Assembly: GCA_947177425.1 (NCBI GenBank)
Contig: CAMWUN010000033.1
Span: forward strand, 1-37,548
Source: an uncultured bacterium
Lineage (GTDB): Bacteria; Bacillota; Clostridia; Lachnospirales; Lachnospiraceae
DNA: 37,548 nt
Direction: 5' to 3'
Numbering within the stretch: position 1 is the stretch's first letter; each line of letters opens with the position of its first letter. The notes under the pieces are model-generated. The model ran no database searches. It was not told the DNA's origin and was given only the letters and a program-made list of their open reading frames with translations. Positions 8,299-16,631 of this stretch are shown piece after piece. The position numbers and the translations under genes were made by a program.

Positions 8299-9222
8299 TT
8301 ATTCATTGTTTTTTGACATTGCTTCAGCTACAACAGCGCCTAAAGCAATGGAGTTTACTTTGGTTTCAAAGTCGTCAGAGCGGGAGGTCAAAATAACGGG
8401 CGCTTTTGTTCCGGTAAGAATATTCCCGTTAACCACTTTGGCGGTATGTACCAGACATTTGTAAACCAGGTTCCCTGCATGGATATCGGGGAACAGAAGG
8501 ATATCTGCATCGCCCTGGATAGCTCTTCCGGTAGCTCCTTTGTGCTTGGCTGCTTCCGCGTCAATGGCAAGATCCAGGGACAAAGGTCCGTCCACGATGC
8601 ATCCGGTGATTTCTCCCCGCTGGTTCATCTTTGTCAGTTCGTCGGCTTCCACAGTTGCAGGCATCTTGGGATTGACAACCTCAACAGCGGCTAAGGGCGC
8701 TACTTTGGGATTTTCAATGCCGCAGGCGCTGGTAATCTCTAATGTATTATGTATAATATTTACTTTATCTTCCAGTGTAGGATAAGGAATGAATGCCACG
8801 TCAGTTAAGAAGAGAAGATGGTCAATTCCCTCAATGTCGAATACGCATACATGGGACAGGGGTTTTCCGGTACGAAGCCCTACTTCTTTGTCAAGGACGC
8901 TCTTTAAAAAGCCTTTGGTGTCAATCAGGCCCTTCATGTACATATCGGCCTTTCCTTCATGCACCAGTTTCACTGCGGTAAGGGCTGCCTGGGTGGTATC
9001 TTCCACATGGATAATCTCGAAACCGCTCAGATCCATGTTCATAGATGCCGCGATTTCCTTAATCTTTGCTTCATCGCCAACCAGAATGGCATCGGCTATT
9101 TTCCTTTCCTTTGCAGCCTTGACAGCCTCAAGAACAGCGGAGTCCTGGGCCACGGCCACAGCTACTTTTTTGGTGCCGCATTCATTAACTTTGGCAATTA
9201 AATCAGCGAATGTCTTACTCAT
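8299..9222 (-). CDS. ptb: Phosphate butyryltransferase
   Basis: Converts butyryl-CoA and phosphate to butyryl phosphate and CoA, feeding butyrate kinase. The protein has 307 residues and the PTA/PTB fold pattern, with VAVAVAQDSAVLEAV near the N terminus, KGLIDTKGFLKSVLD in the first half, and GATGRAIQGDADILLFPDIHAGNLVYK in the second half. Start: ATG at 9222 preceded by GAGGAG; an earlier ATG at 9234 overlaps that binding site and is rejected. ptb-buk is transcribed from a promoter at 9375-9403 and reads away from lrgAB. This is an energy-conserving butyrate pathway rather than the butyryl-CoA:acetate CoA-transferase route, although both may exist in the genome. Confidence 0.97.
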   Translation of the reverse strand: MSKTFADLIAKVNECGTKKVAVAVAQDSAVLEAVKAAKERKIADAILVGDEAKIKEIAASMNMDLSGFEIIHVEDTTQAALTAVKLVHEGKADMYMKGLIDTKGFLKSVLDKEVGLRTGKPLSHVCVFDIEGIDHLLFLTDVAFIPYPTLEDKVNIIHNTLEITSACGIENPKVAPLAAVEVVNPKMPATVEADELTKMNQRGEITGCIVDGPLSLDLAIDAEAAKHKGATGRAIQGDADILLFPDIHAGNLVYKCLVHTAKVVNGNILTGTKAPVILTSRSDDFETKVNSIALGAVVAEAMSKNNE

Positions 9223-9374
9223 TTGTCTCCTCATTTCTGCACGGCTGCTTCATACATAAATTCAATAAGCCGGCCCCCAAAGCATGACGGCATTTGATGC
9301 TTCCTGAGCCTGCGGACGCCGTGCTGACGCAGACTCTTAAAAGGCGGCCATTCACGATTAAATACATCGTTAAA

Positions 9375-9403
9375 ATAATAACACTGTTCAGTCAAAAAAT
9401 CAA
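9375..9403 (-). promoter_or_regulatory. Promoter of ptb-buk
   Basis: Read on the minus strand, TTGATT (9403-9398) and TATTAT (9380-9375) are 17 bp apart. This leaves a leader of about 150 nt before the ptb start. The leader contains short inverted repeats around 9273-9310, but no recognised riboswitch. Confidence 0.55.
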
Positions 9404-9430
9404 TAACCTGTGAATGCAGATTACTTTTCT

Positions 9431-9459
9431 TTGACGGACTAAGGCAGGTATGGTACATT
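9431..9459 (+). promoter_or_regulatory. Promoter of lrgAB
   Basis: TTGACG (9431-9436) and TACATT (9454-9459) have a 17-bp spacer. Transcription would begin near 9466, about 24 bases before the lrgA start. It is back to back with the ptb promoter. Confidence 0.55.
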
Positions 9460-9489
9460 AGACTGGTAACGCCGATCATGGGAGGAGAG

Positions 9490-9864
9490 ATGGGGTTGAA
9501 ATATTTGAAACAGTTTGGAATTATATTGCTTTTGTCTTTTGTGGGAGAAATTCTACATATGCTTCTGCCGCTGCCGGTTCCGGCAAGTATATATGGTATT
9601 ATCCTTTTATTTCTGTGCCTGGAATGGAAAATTATTTCTGTATCAGCAGTGAAGGAAACCAGCAGTTTTCTGATAGAAATAATGCCGGTGATGTTCATAC
9701 CTGCCGCAGTGGGGCTGATGGACGCATGGGAAAACATAAAAACAGCATGGCTGTCTTATGCGGTGATTACCATGGTTTCTACGTTTGTGGTCATGGCTGT
9801 GTCAGGAAAAGCAGTGCAGTTTATCATGAACCGGAGAAAAAAGAGCGGACAGGAAGGAAAATAG
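9490..9864 (+). CDS. lrgA: CidA/LrgA family holin-like protein
   Basis: A small membrane protein of about 124 residues with four predicted transmembrane segments. The typical family string LLPLPVPASIYGIILLFLCLEWK lies at about 25-50 and MPVMFIPAAVGLMD follows. LrgA/CidA proteins act with LrgB/CidB in murein hydrolase control, and the LrgAB type also in pyruvate or small-acid transport. Start: ATG at 9490 with GGAGG very close; a TTG at 9496 gives the more usual N terminus KYLKQFGIILL and better spacing. Another ATG at 9478 lies upstream of the binding site. The next gene, lrgB, follows after 7 bp. Here the pair adjoins ptb-buk. Confidence 0.9.
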   Translation: MGLKYLKQFGIILLLSFVGEILHMLLPLPVPASIYGIILLFLCLEWKIISVSAVKETSSFLIEIMPVMFIPAAVGLMDAWENIKTAWLSYAVITMVSTFVVMAVSGKAVQFIMNRRKKSGQEGK

Positions 9865-9871
9865 GGAAAAC

Positions 9872-10564
9872 ATGAAAGAGTTTTTTGAAATTTCTGTATA
9901 TTTTGGCGTATTCATAAGCCTGGTTTCTTATGGGATGGGCGTTCTTCTGAAAAAACGGTTTAAACTGCCCGTTTTTAATCCCCTGCTGATTGCAATTGTC
10001 CTGACGATTCTGTTCCTGCGTCTTATTCATGTTGACTATTCTGCCTACAATGAGGGGGCGAAATATATCAGCTTTTTACTGACACCGGCCACGATCTGCC
10101 TTGCGGTTCCGCTGTACGAGCAGTTGGAACTTCTGAAGAAAAATTATAAGGCCGTGCTTGGCGGAATTCTTTCAGGGGTGCTTGCCAGCCTTTGCTGTAT
10201 CCTTGTACTGGCGGTACTGTTCCGGCTTGACCATGGGGCGTATGTGACATTACTGCCAAAGTCGATTACTACGGCAATCGGCATGGGTGTTTCGGAAGAA
10301 CTGGGGGGATATGTGCCCGTTACAGTGGCGGTTATTATTGTGACAGGCGTGATTGGGAATATGTTTGCGGAAACCATATGTAAAATATTTAAGATTCATG
10401 ACCCCATTGCAAAGGGAATTGCCATAGGCACTTCCTCCCACGCAATCGGAACAGCAAAAGCAATGGAAATGGGGGCTGTTGAGGGAGCCATGAGCAGTCT
10501 GTCAATTGTTGTTTCCGGCATATTAACAGTGATAGGCGCAAATATTTTTGCAGGATTTATGTGA
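9872..10564 (+). CDS. lrgB: LrgB family protein
   Basis: Membrane partner of LrgA, 230 residues, with about seven hydrophobic segments. Conserved family strings are FNPLLIAIVLTI near 35-46, FLLTPATICLAVPLYEQ near 68-84, LLPKSITTAIGMGVSEELGG near 126-145 and GIAIGTSSHAIGTAKAMEMG near 181-200. LrgB/YohK/CidB proteins form an operon with the small holin-like partner, as here. It starts 7 bp after lrgA. The downstream 129 bp before the MATE gene hold only a short open frame (see findings). Confidence 0.95.
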   Translation: MKEFFEISVYFGVFISLVSYGMGVLLKKRFKLPVFNPLLIAIVLTILFLRLIHVDYSAYNEGAKYISFLLTPATICLAVPLYEQLELLKKNYKAVLGGILSGVLASLCCILVLAVLFRLDHGAYVTLLPKSITTAIGMGVSEELGGYVPVTVAVIIVTGVIGNMFAETICKIFKIHDPIAKGIAIGTSSHAIGTAKAMEMGAVEGAMSSLSIVVSGILTVIGANIFAGFM

Positions 10565-10693
10565 CGATGCAAGTATTCGTTCCGCCTGTCTGAACCAATG
10601 CCGTTTCTTAACCTGATGACATTGTGGACGGAACTGATGCCTGTAAGAAAAACTGCCAGATATTTCTGGGAAAGGTATATGGAAATTTAATTT

Positions 10694-12055
10694 ATGAAAA
10701 GAAAATGGGCAAATGATGAATTTTACAGTCAGATATTTAAACTGCTTCTGCCGATTGTGCTCCAGAATCTGTTAAGCGCGGCGGTCAGTTCCGCAGACGT
10801 GGTCATGCTGAATTATGTAGGGCAGTCCGCTATTTCTGCAGTGTCCCTGGCTTCCCAGTATGCCAGTGTTTTGTTTATGGTCTTTTATGGCCTGGGCACC
10901 GGAGCCACCATGCTTTGCGCCCAGTATTTCGGAAAAGGGGATATGCATGCCATCCAGATTGTGGAGGGCATAGCCCTGCGCTTTTCCATATCGATTTCTG
11001 TTATTTTTGCAGGGATGGCAGTGCTTTTCCCGGAAGCAATGATGAAACTGTTTACCAATGATGCAGAGTTGATTGCCATCGGCGCATCTTATCTGCGGCT
11101 GGTGAGCGTCAGCTATCTCTGCTGGGGAATAACCGAAGTGTATCTTGCCATATTGCGGAGCGTGGGGCGGGTTGCCGTCAGCACGGCTTTAAATGCCCTT
11201 GCTTTTACATTAAATATTCTGCTGAACGGAGTGTTCATTTTCGGCCTGTTTGGGGCTCCAAGGATGGGCGCGCCGGGAGTGGCGCTGGCAACCTCCGCTT
11301 CCAGAGTGGTGGAGCTGGTCTGTTGTTTCATTGTGTCTGCCCATAGCAAAAATGTGAAGCTGAAGCTGTCAACGCTTTTCCTTAAAAACAAACTGCTTTT
11401 TTCAGATTTTGTCAGACTTTCCCTTCCTGCGCTGGGCAATGATATTGCATGGGGCGTTGCCTTTTCCATGTATTCTGTGATTATCGGACATTTAGGCACC
11501 GATGCAGTGGCGGCAAATTCTTTTGTGATAGTGGTGAGGAATTTCGGAACCATACTGTGCTTTGGAATTGCCAGTGCGGGAGGAATTTTGCTTGGGAAAA
11601 TCATTGGGGAAAACAGGCTGGAGGACGCCAGAAGCGATGCTGGCAAGCTGATGAAACTTACGGTAATCAGCGGCGCCATCGGGGGGCTTTTGATACTGGC
11701 AGCCATGCCTTTTGTACTTACCTATGCCGACCTTACCGATAAGGCCATGCATTATCTGAAAATTATGCTGCTGATTAATACCTATTATGTCATGGGGGCC
11801 GCTGTCAATACGACACTGATTGCCGGCGTGTTCCGGGCAGGGGGAGACAGCAGGTTTGGCTTTATATGTGATTTGATAGATATGTGGGTGTATGCAGTTC
11901 CCCTTGGCTTCCTTGCGGCTTTCGTCTTCAGACTTCCGGTGATGTGGGTGTATTTCCTGCTCTGTACGGATGAGTTTGTGAAGTGGCCCTGGGTCATTAA
12001 ACATTACCGCAGTGGGAAATGGCTGAATAATATTACAAGGGATAATCTGGAATGA
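10694..12055 (+). CDS. MATE family efflux transporter
   Basis: Cation-coupled multidrug exporter of the MATE/NorM-DinF-like class, 453 residues, 12 predicted membrane segments in two repeated halves. The N-terminal string LPIVLQNLLSAAVSSADVVMLNYVG and the mid-protein LNALAFTLNILLNGVFIFG are characteristic, and the second half begins at about SLPALGNDIAWGVAFSMYSVIIGHLG. Drug specificity is not readable. The start lacks a good binding site (GGAAA only), so translation may be weak. It could be read through from lrgB, since no terminator is seen between them. Confidence 0.92.
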   Translation: MKRKWANDEFYSQIFKLLLPIVLQNLLSAAVSSADVVMLNYVGQSAISAVSLASQYASVLFMVFYGLGTGATMLCAQYFGKGDMHAIQIVEGIALRFSISISVIFAGMAVLFPEAMMKLFTNDAELIAIGASYLRLVSVSYLCWGITEVYLAILRSVGRVAVSTALNALAFTLNILLNGVFIFGLFGAPRMGAPGVALATSASRVVELVCCFIVSAHSKNVKLKLSTLFLKNKLLFSDFVRLSLPALGNDIAWGVAFSMYSVIIGHLGTDAVAANSFVIVVRNFGTILCFGIASAGGILLGKIIGENRLEDARSDAGKLMKLTVISGAIGGLLILAAMPFVLTYADLTDKAMHYLKIMLLINTYYVMGAAVNTTLIAGVFRAGGDSRFGFICDLIDMWVYAVPLGFLAAFVFRLPVMWVYFLLCTDEFVKWPWVIKHYRSGKWLNNITRDNLE

Positions 12056-12157
12056 TTGAAAATATGGTTCTGTCCTGCCCTTTATATGTGCAGTTTCATT
12101 TTCCGTACAGGTGTAATGGGCATGCAAAAAATAGCAAATACAGTAAGAGGAATAAAT

Positions 12158-13144
12158 ATGCAAAAGCGGATAATGGAAGCATTAGCTGTGGTTATAGTAT
12201 CGGCTGGCATACTCTGGTGTTCCTTTTGGCCAACGCCAAAGATACAGGAAGCAGGGAAGATGTATCCGGCCTCCTTTCTCTTTACAAAAGAGACGAAGGG
12301 AGCGCCGGATTATATACAGGAACGTTTGAATGAAAAGATGCAGCCGTTCAATGAAAATAGGGAAAAGTTTTATAAAATAGGCAGAAATAACCGAATCCCG
12401 GACAGCGAACTTGAAGAATATTTTTGCAGGCTGTGGATGGACAACGTTTTTGGGGATGGAGAATTCCAGTTGGTTTCTTACGAGGCGGCTGACGTGGACC
12501 AGAACGGTCAAAAAGACCTGATTGTGATGGTTGCCGATGAATTTGGCCTGACTGGTAATGGATGTATTTATGTCTATTTTAACGATGGCGCCCCTTACTG
12601 TTTCCGGGGAGAAGTCACTTACGGGATAGGGTTTTATGATGAATGCCAGGCAGGGGACATTGATAATGACGGAAATCTGGAACTGATTATTGCAATCTAT
12701 AATGGCGGATGCGGGGGCGCAGGGGGAAGCGAGCATATCATTCTGAAATATAAGAACAATACCTTTGAAGAGATGGATTTGTCTGCAGATATGGGAGAAA
12801 AATACTACTGGGGACTGGATGTAGGAACTTATTTCGGAGATAAGGAAAACACTTATCAGGCATACTGCCCTTATTTTGATGAAACCATTGAATTTACTGC
12901 TGATAATGCATATTACAGGCCCTTTGAGAGCCGGTATGCCAATACCGGAGCGGGCGGCAACTGCCGGGGATTTTTCGGGTACAGATGCGTGGAATATGAA
13001 GGAAAAAATGCCCTCCAATGTTATGAATATCTGTATGGGGAGGGCGGCATTGCCCATAGCCTGGGAAATGCCTGCTTTCTTATCACATGGGACGGGGAAG
13101 GGAACAGCAGGGCAGTCAGGTGGTGGATTGATGCTGGACGATAG
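12158..13144 (+). CDS. Membrane-anchored protein with FG-GAP/integrin-like Ca-binding repeats
   Basis: A 328-residue exported protein of unknown function. Residues 6-24 form a hydrophobic anchor; the Cys at 21 (ILWC) lacks a proper lipobox. Two acidic repeats, DVDQNGQKDL (112-121) and GDIDNDGNLEL (166-176), match the DxDxxGxxDL calcium loop of FG-GAP/VCBS propeller repeats. A glycine-rich stretch YNGGCGGAGG follows. Several Cys and Trp residues occur outside. Start: ATG at 12158 with AAGAGGA upstream; the frame is open back to a TTG at 12056, next to the MATE stop, but this has no binding site. It may be co-transcribed with the MATE gene. Function not assigned. Confidence 0.7.
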   Translation: MQKRIMEALAVVIVSAGILWCSFWPTPKIQEAGKMYPASFLFTKETKGAPDYIQERLNEKMQPFNENREKFYKIGRNNRIPDSELEEYFCRLWMDNVFGDGEFQLVSYEAADVDQNGQKDLIVMVADEFGLTGNGCIYVYFNDGAPYCFRGEVTYGIGFYDECQAGDIDNDGNLELIIAIYNGGCGGAGGSEHIILKYKNNTFEEMDLSADMGEKYYWGLDVGTYFGDKENTYQAYCPYFDETIEFTADNAYYRPFESRYANTGAGGNCRGFFGYRCVEYEGKNALQCYEYLYGEGGIAHSLGNACFLITWDGEGNSRAVRWWIDAGR

Positions 13145-13204
13145 TTGCATAATGATAACTGTAAATGGATAGAATCCTGTCATGAAAAAGGAGGAAAAAG
13201 GTTT

Positions 13205-13792
13205 ATGCTGCCAACAAGAAAAGAGGCTGAGAAGCTTTTGACAGAAGCAGAAAAGTGTAATCAGGGAGCATGGGGAAATCACAGCCGTGTCGCGGCCCAT
13301 TGTGCTGAAAAAATTGCACAGGAATGTGGTGATTTGGATCCGGACAAGGCATATATATTGGGATTGTTACATGATATTGGCCGAAAATTTGGTGTAAGAC
13401 ATTTAGGACATGTATCAGATGGCTATTTGTATATGACATCACTGGGGTATGATGAGGCAGCCCAAATATGTCTGACGCATTCTTTTAATACCGGAACAAT
13501 TGATGCATATATAGGAACCTTTGACACTACTGCAGAAGAATTGAAAGTCATTCAGGACGCTTTAAAAACAGTTATCATGGACGAGTACGATAAACTGATT
13601 CAGCTATGTGATTCAATTGCCGGCCCGGCAGGTGTGCTGGAGATCGAAGAAAGAATGAGAGATGTAAAGGAACGTTACGGCTCTTATCCCCAGGAAAAAT
13701 GGGATAACAATTTAAAACTTAAAAAGCATTTTGAGGAAAAGATGGGAAAGGACATTTATATTGTAGTAGATAAAGACAATTTTAAACCATAA
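13205..13792 (+). CDS. HD-domain phosphohydrolase
   Basis: A 195-residue cytoplasmic protein of the HD superfamily of metal-dependent phosphohydrolases. Metal-binding positions visible are His26 (NHSRVAAH), His56-Asp57 (ILGLLHDIGR) and His92 (LTHSFN), with a later D in the CDSIAGPAG segment. This resembles small HDIG hydrolases acting on nucleotides or other phosphoesters; the substrate is unknown. Start: ATG at 13205 with AAGGAGG ten bases before; the open frame upstream is not used. It follows the FG-GAP-like gene by 60 bp and ends before a large convergent hairpin. Confidence 0.85.
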   Translation: MLPTRKEAEKLLTEAEKCNQGAWGNHSRVAAHCAEKIAQECGDLDPDKAYILGLLHDIGRKFGVRHLGHVSDGYLYMTSLGYDEAAQICLTHSFNTGTIDAYIGTFDTTAEELKVIQDALKTVIMDEYDKLIQLCDSIAGPAGVLEIEERMRDVKERYGSYPQEKWDNNLKLKKHFEEKMGKDIYIVVDKDNFKP

Positions 13793-13811
13793 AAATCTGA
13801 AGTTATGTTCT

Positions 13812-13869
13812 GCAGGCACAGCTTCATTGCTGTCGCCACTTCCATGTTGTGTGATGAAGCCCTGCCTGC
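13812..13869. terminator. Long convergent hairpin
   Basis: GCAGGC (13812-13817) and GCTTCAT (13821-13827) pair with ATGAAGC (13854-13860) and GCCTGC (13864-13869), leaving a symmetric 3 x 3 internal loop. It lies between the ends of the HD gene (+) and the unknown gene (-). No T-run follows on the plus strand, so termination is plausible but not certain. Confidence 0.6.
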
Positions 13870-13890
13870 TGTCATATTAAAAGCCTGGTA

Positions 13891-14556
13891 TTAGTCAGCC
13901 GTTGATGTTTCACGCTCTTTGATGAGCGCATCTAACTTATCTTTTACGGCCTGCCGGGCGATTTTGTCCATTTCTTCGACTGTTTTTGTTCCGCCAGATG
14001 ACGCTAACGCATAGGGATCGTTCAGTGCCACGTTGGAGCCCGTCAGCATTGCCCAAAGCTGATGATGCGTCCACTGCCGCTCCTGTTTCGGAATGCTGGA
14101 ATCAAAATAATCTGACCAATCGCACAAATATTTTCCAGAAATAAATGCCAGGCTGTTAATGGGGGCAGAAACAGCTTCTTTATAAGCGTCAGCATAGTAA
14201 CGCCTGATAGTGTCCTCCTGCTCTTTCAACTGCCCTAAGTAGGACTCAAAATAGGTCTTATTGGCGATGGAACCATCTGGATCAACTTTTCGGTAAGGAT
14301 CAACCTCTAACTGGGGCTGGTTTTCGTTCTGCCATTGCCTGAGCATATCCATGAACTCTTCTTTCGTCATAGCGCTGAGTTTATTTACAACTTTGTCAGC
14401 CAAAACTTCCAGACTATCACGTCCCTCCTGGGATATTGTTACCTGATCTCTGCCAGGGGCATGAGTTGCCGTTGTGTTTTTATCTTCTGCTGTTGCAAAA
14501 TGAACCGTTCTCATAGTAGAAAATCGGCAATTATCAGAATTTAGTTTTACATTCAT
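13891..14556 (-). CDS. Unknown conserved-looking protein
   Basis: A soluble 221-residue protein I do not recognise. The N-terminal 45 residues are polar and end in GRDQVTISQEGRDSL, a pattern like the VSIS-EGR stretches in FlgM-type and related Firmicute proteins. A charged helical middle follows, with KLSAMTKEEFMDMLRQWQ, then an aromatic stretch SGKYLCDWSDYFDSSIPKQERQWTHHQLWAMLTG and a lysine-rich C terminus. There is no signal peptide or membrane segment. Start: ATG at 14556 behind AGGAGG. The frame stays open for 48 more codons to 14700, and part of that extension recurs at the right edge of the window. It reads on its own on the minus strand. Confidence 0.65.
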   Translation of the reverse strand: MNVKLNSDNCRFSTMRTVHFATAEDKNTTATHAPGRDQVTISQEGRDSLEVLADKVVNKLSAMTKEEFMDMLRQWQNENQPQLEVDPYRKVDPDGSIANKTYFESYLGQLKEQEDTIRRYYADAYKEAVSAPINSLAFISGKYLCDWSDYFDSSIPKQERQWTHHQLWAMLTGSNVALNDPYALASSGGTKTVEEMDKIARQAVKDKLDALIKERETSTAD

Positions 14557-14631
14557 AAAAATCCTCCTATTTAAAGTTCCGCATCTGCCCTTCCAAGTGC
14601 CAACAAACAGCAGAAGAAATCCAGTCTGCTC

Positions 14632-14667
14632 CGCTGTCAGTATTTCCTCTGGGCTCTTGTATGGACA
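14632..14667 (-). repeat. Coding-like segment repeated at the window's right edge
   Basis: Twelve codons (CPYKSPEEILTA) in frame upstream of the unknown gene match CPNKYPEEILAA at 37513-37548. Most bases are identical, including 13 in a row (CAGAGGAAATACT). It may be the true N terminus of a 269-residue form, a small upstream gene, or part of a dispersed repeat. Confidence 0.6.
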
Positions 14668-14862
14668 GTTGCTGATCACCTTATTTTTTATATTTAGCAA
14701 GTATATCGGCAGATAGATACCTTACCTTGACCCACATTGCATTATATTTCAATTTGCATCACTCACATAGATGGATAGCTGCTTTTGCTATTGATGACAT
14801 TGCGTGCAAACAGAAACTGCATTCAAACTACTTGAAAATATTTAAAAATAAAAACTTGCACA

Positions 14863-14891
14863 TTGACATTTTCCCTGACATATGTTATAAA
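14863..14891 (+). promoter_or_regulatory. Promoter of trpB2
   Basis: A perfect TTGACA (14863-14868) and a TATAAA (14886-14891) are separated by 17 bp. Transcription would start near 14898, at the 5' end of the T-box. Confidence 0.85.
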
Positions 14892-14894
14892 AGA

Positions 14895-15168
14895 TAACAG
14901 AAACCGTTGAAGAAGAGTAAGTACTTTGGGTTATCTTTATCACAGAGAGCCGCGGCTGGTGGGAAGCGGCATAAAGAGCTTAGGGGAATGGACTTCCGAG
15001 GGCGAGTCGAAAGTTTTTAGTAGACGAGACGGAGAGGAGACTTCGTTAACAAATCAAGCATATGATAGTATGCGATGAGCGGATGCGTTAACTATGCATC
15101 AAGCCGGGTGGCACCGCAGGAGATGATACTCTTGTCCCAGCATTAGATTGGGATGGGAGTTTTTTTTA
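14895..15168 (+). promoter_or_regulatory. T-box riboswitch, Trp (TGG) specifier
   Basis: A T-box leader. It has the AAGAGTA S-turn motif near 14910, AGAGAGCC and the distal hairpin (14944-14970), and GGAA followed by specifier TGG at 14989-14991 and a closing ACTTC. The T-box core GGGTGGCACCGC is at 15106-15117 and the terminator at 15128-15167. The tryptophan codon fits the downstream tryptophan synthase beta gene, so the gene should be read when tRNA-Trp is uncharged. Confidence 0.95.
15128..15167 (+). terminator. T-box intrinsic terminator (trpB2 leader)
   Basis: ACTCTTGTCCCA (15128-15139) pairs over 12 bp, with some G-T pairs, with TGGGATGGGAGT (15149-15160), followed by a run of T residues to 15167. 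Confidence 0.9.
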
Positions 15169-15242
15169 TATTCAAAACATGTCTTAAAACTCCCCCAATC
15201 AGGAACAATAAAATGTTTAGAAATGCAGAAATGGAGGAGAAC

Positions 15243-16631
15243 ATGAGCAAAGAAACGAAAATCCCTTACAAAATTTATCTGGAAGAACACGAGATGCCGG
15301 ACAGTTGGTATAATGTGCGTGCAGACATGAAGAATAAGCCTGCGCCCCTGCTGAATCCAGGCACACTGCAGCCTTTGACCCTTGAGGAAATGAGCGGCAT
15401 TTTCTGTGAGGAACTGTGCAGACAGGAACTTGACGATACAACTGCTTATTTTGAAATCCCGGAGGATATCAGGAAATTTTATAAGATGTACCGTCCTTCA
15501 CCGCTGGTACGCGCCTATTGTCTGGAAGAGAAACTGCAGACTCCTGCAAAAATTTATTACAAATTTGAGGGAAATAACACCAGCGGCAGCCATAAATTAA
15601 ATTCCGCCATAGCGCAGGCTTATTATGCGAAGAAGCAGGGCCTTAAAGGCGTGACCACGGAAACCGGTGCAGGACAGTGGGGAACAGCCCTTTCCATGGC
15701 ATGTGCTTACCTTGGCCTTGACTGCCAGGTGTATATGGTGAAATGTTCCTATGAACAGAAGCCTTTCCGCAGGGAGGTCATGAGGACTTACGGGGCAAAT
15801 GTGACGCCCTCACCTTCCAATACCACTAATGTGGGACGGAAGATTTTAGAGGAGTTCCCGGGCACAACCGGAAGCCTTGGATGCGCCATTTCAGAAGCGG
15901 TGGAAGCGGCTACCAGCCAGGAAGGATATCGCTATGTATTAGGGTCCGTGCTGACACAGGTGCTTCTCCACCAGTCCGTGATTGGCCTTGAAACCAAGAC
16001 GGCCATGGATAAGTACGGCATCAAGCCCGACATTATTATCGGATGTGCCGGAGGCGGTTCCAACTTAGGCGGACTGATTTCACCCTTTATGGGAGAAAAA
16101 TTAAGAGGAGAGGCGGATTACAGGTTTATTGCAGTTGAGCCTGCTTCCTGCCCCAGTTTTACCAGAGGAAAATATGTGTATGACTTCTGCGATACTGGAA
16201 AAGTATGCCCTCTGGCCAAAATGTATACCTTAGGCAGTGGATTCATTCCGGCGGCTAACCATGCGGGAGGACTGCGCTATCACGGCATGAGCTCCGTATT
16301 GTCACAGTTATATGCGGACGGCTATCTGGATGCAGTGAGCGTGGAACAGACCTCTGTATTTAAGGCAGCAGAAGAATTTGCAAGAGTGGAAGGCATCCTG
16401 CCGGCACCGGAAAGTTCACATGCAATCAAGGTGGCAATGGATGAAGCTTTAAAATGCAAAGAGACAGGGGAAGAAAAGACTATCCTATTTGGCCTTACAG
16501 GAACAGGCTACTTTGACATGGTAGCTTACGAGCGGTACAACAATGGGGAAATGACCGACTATATCCCCTCCGACGAGGATTTGGCGAAAGGATTTGCAGG
16601 AGTTCCCAGATTTCCCGGAAATGAAATTTAA
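15243..16631 (+). CDS. trpB: TrpB-like pyridoxal-phosphate enzyme (TrpB2)
   Basis: Pyridoxal-phosphate enzyme that joins indole and serine to tryptophan. At 462 residues it is longer than ordinary TrpB (about 400) and fits the TrpB2 class, which also has an N-terminal extension. The catalytic lysine is Lys118 in the family string SGSHKLNSA; ETGAGQWG follows and the phosphate-binding loop GCAGGGSNLGG lies at about 235-245. Start: ATG at 15243 with GGAGG. No trpA or other trp gene is nearby; it is a single-gene unit behind a Trp T-box and before a strong terminator. This suggests indole salvage or a backup synthase. A role on other substrates is possible for TrpB2. Confidence 0.95.
   Translation: MSKETKIPYKIYLEEHEMPDSWYNVRADMKNKPAPLLNPGTLQPLTLEEMSGIFCEELCRQELDDTTAYFEIPEDIRKFYKMYRPSPLVRAYCLEEKLQTPAKIYYKFEGNNTSGSHKLNSAIAQAYYAKKQGLKGVTTETGAGQWGTALSMACAYLGLDCQVYMVKCSYEQKPFRREVMRTYGANVTPSPSNTTNVGRKILEEFPGTTGSLGCAISEAVEAATSQEGYRYVLGSVLTQVLLHQSVIGLETKTAMDKYGIKPDIIIGCAGGGSNLGGLISPFMGEKLRGEADYRFIAVEPASCPSFTRGKYVYDFCDTGKVCPLAKMYTLGSGFIPAANHAGGLRYHGMSSVLSQLYADGYLDAVSVEQTSVFKAAEEFARVEGILPAPESSHAIKVAMDEALKCKETGEEKTILFGLTGTGYFDMVAYERYNNGEMTDYIPSDEDLAKGFAGVPRFPGNEI

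Noticed and set aside
9231-9737. A 168-codon open frame on the minus strand
   Set aside because: It crosses both divergent promoters and overlaps lrgA; the protein is low-complexity with no recognisable family.
10748-12055. lrgAB and the MATE gene as one toxin-export system
   Set aside because: They may share a transcript, but there is a 129-bp gap and no functional link in sequence beyond adjacency.
12182-13300. A 372-codon open frame on the minus strand
   Set aside because: Antisense to the FG-GAP-like gene, which has a good start and clear calcium-loop motifs.
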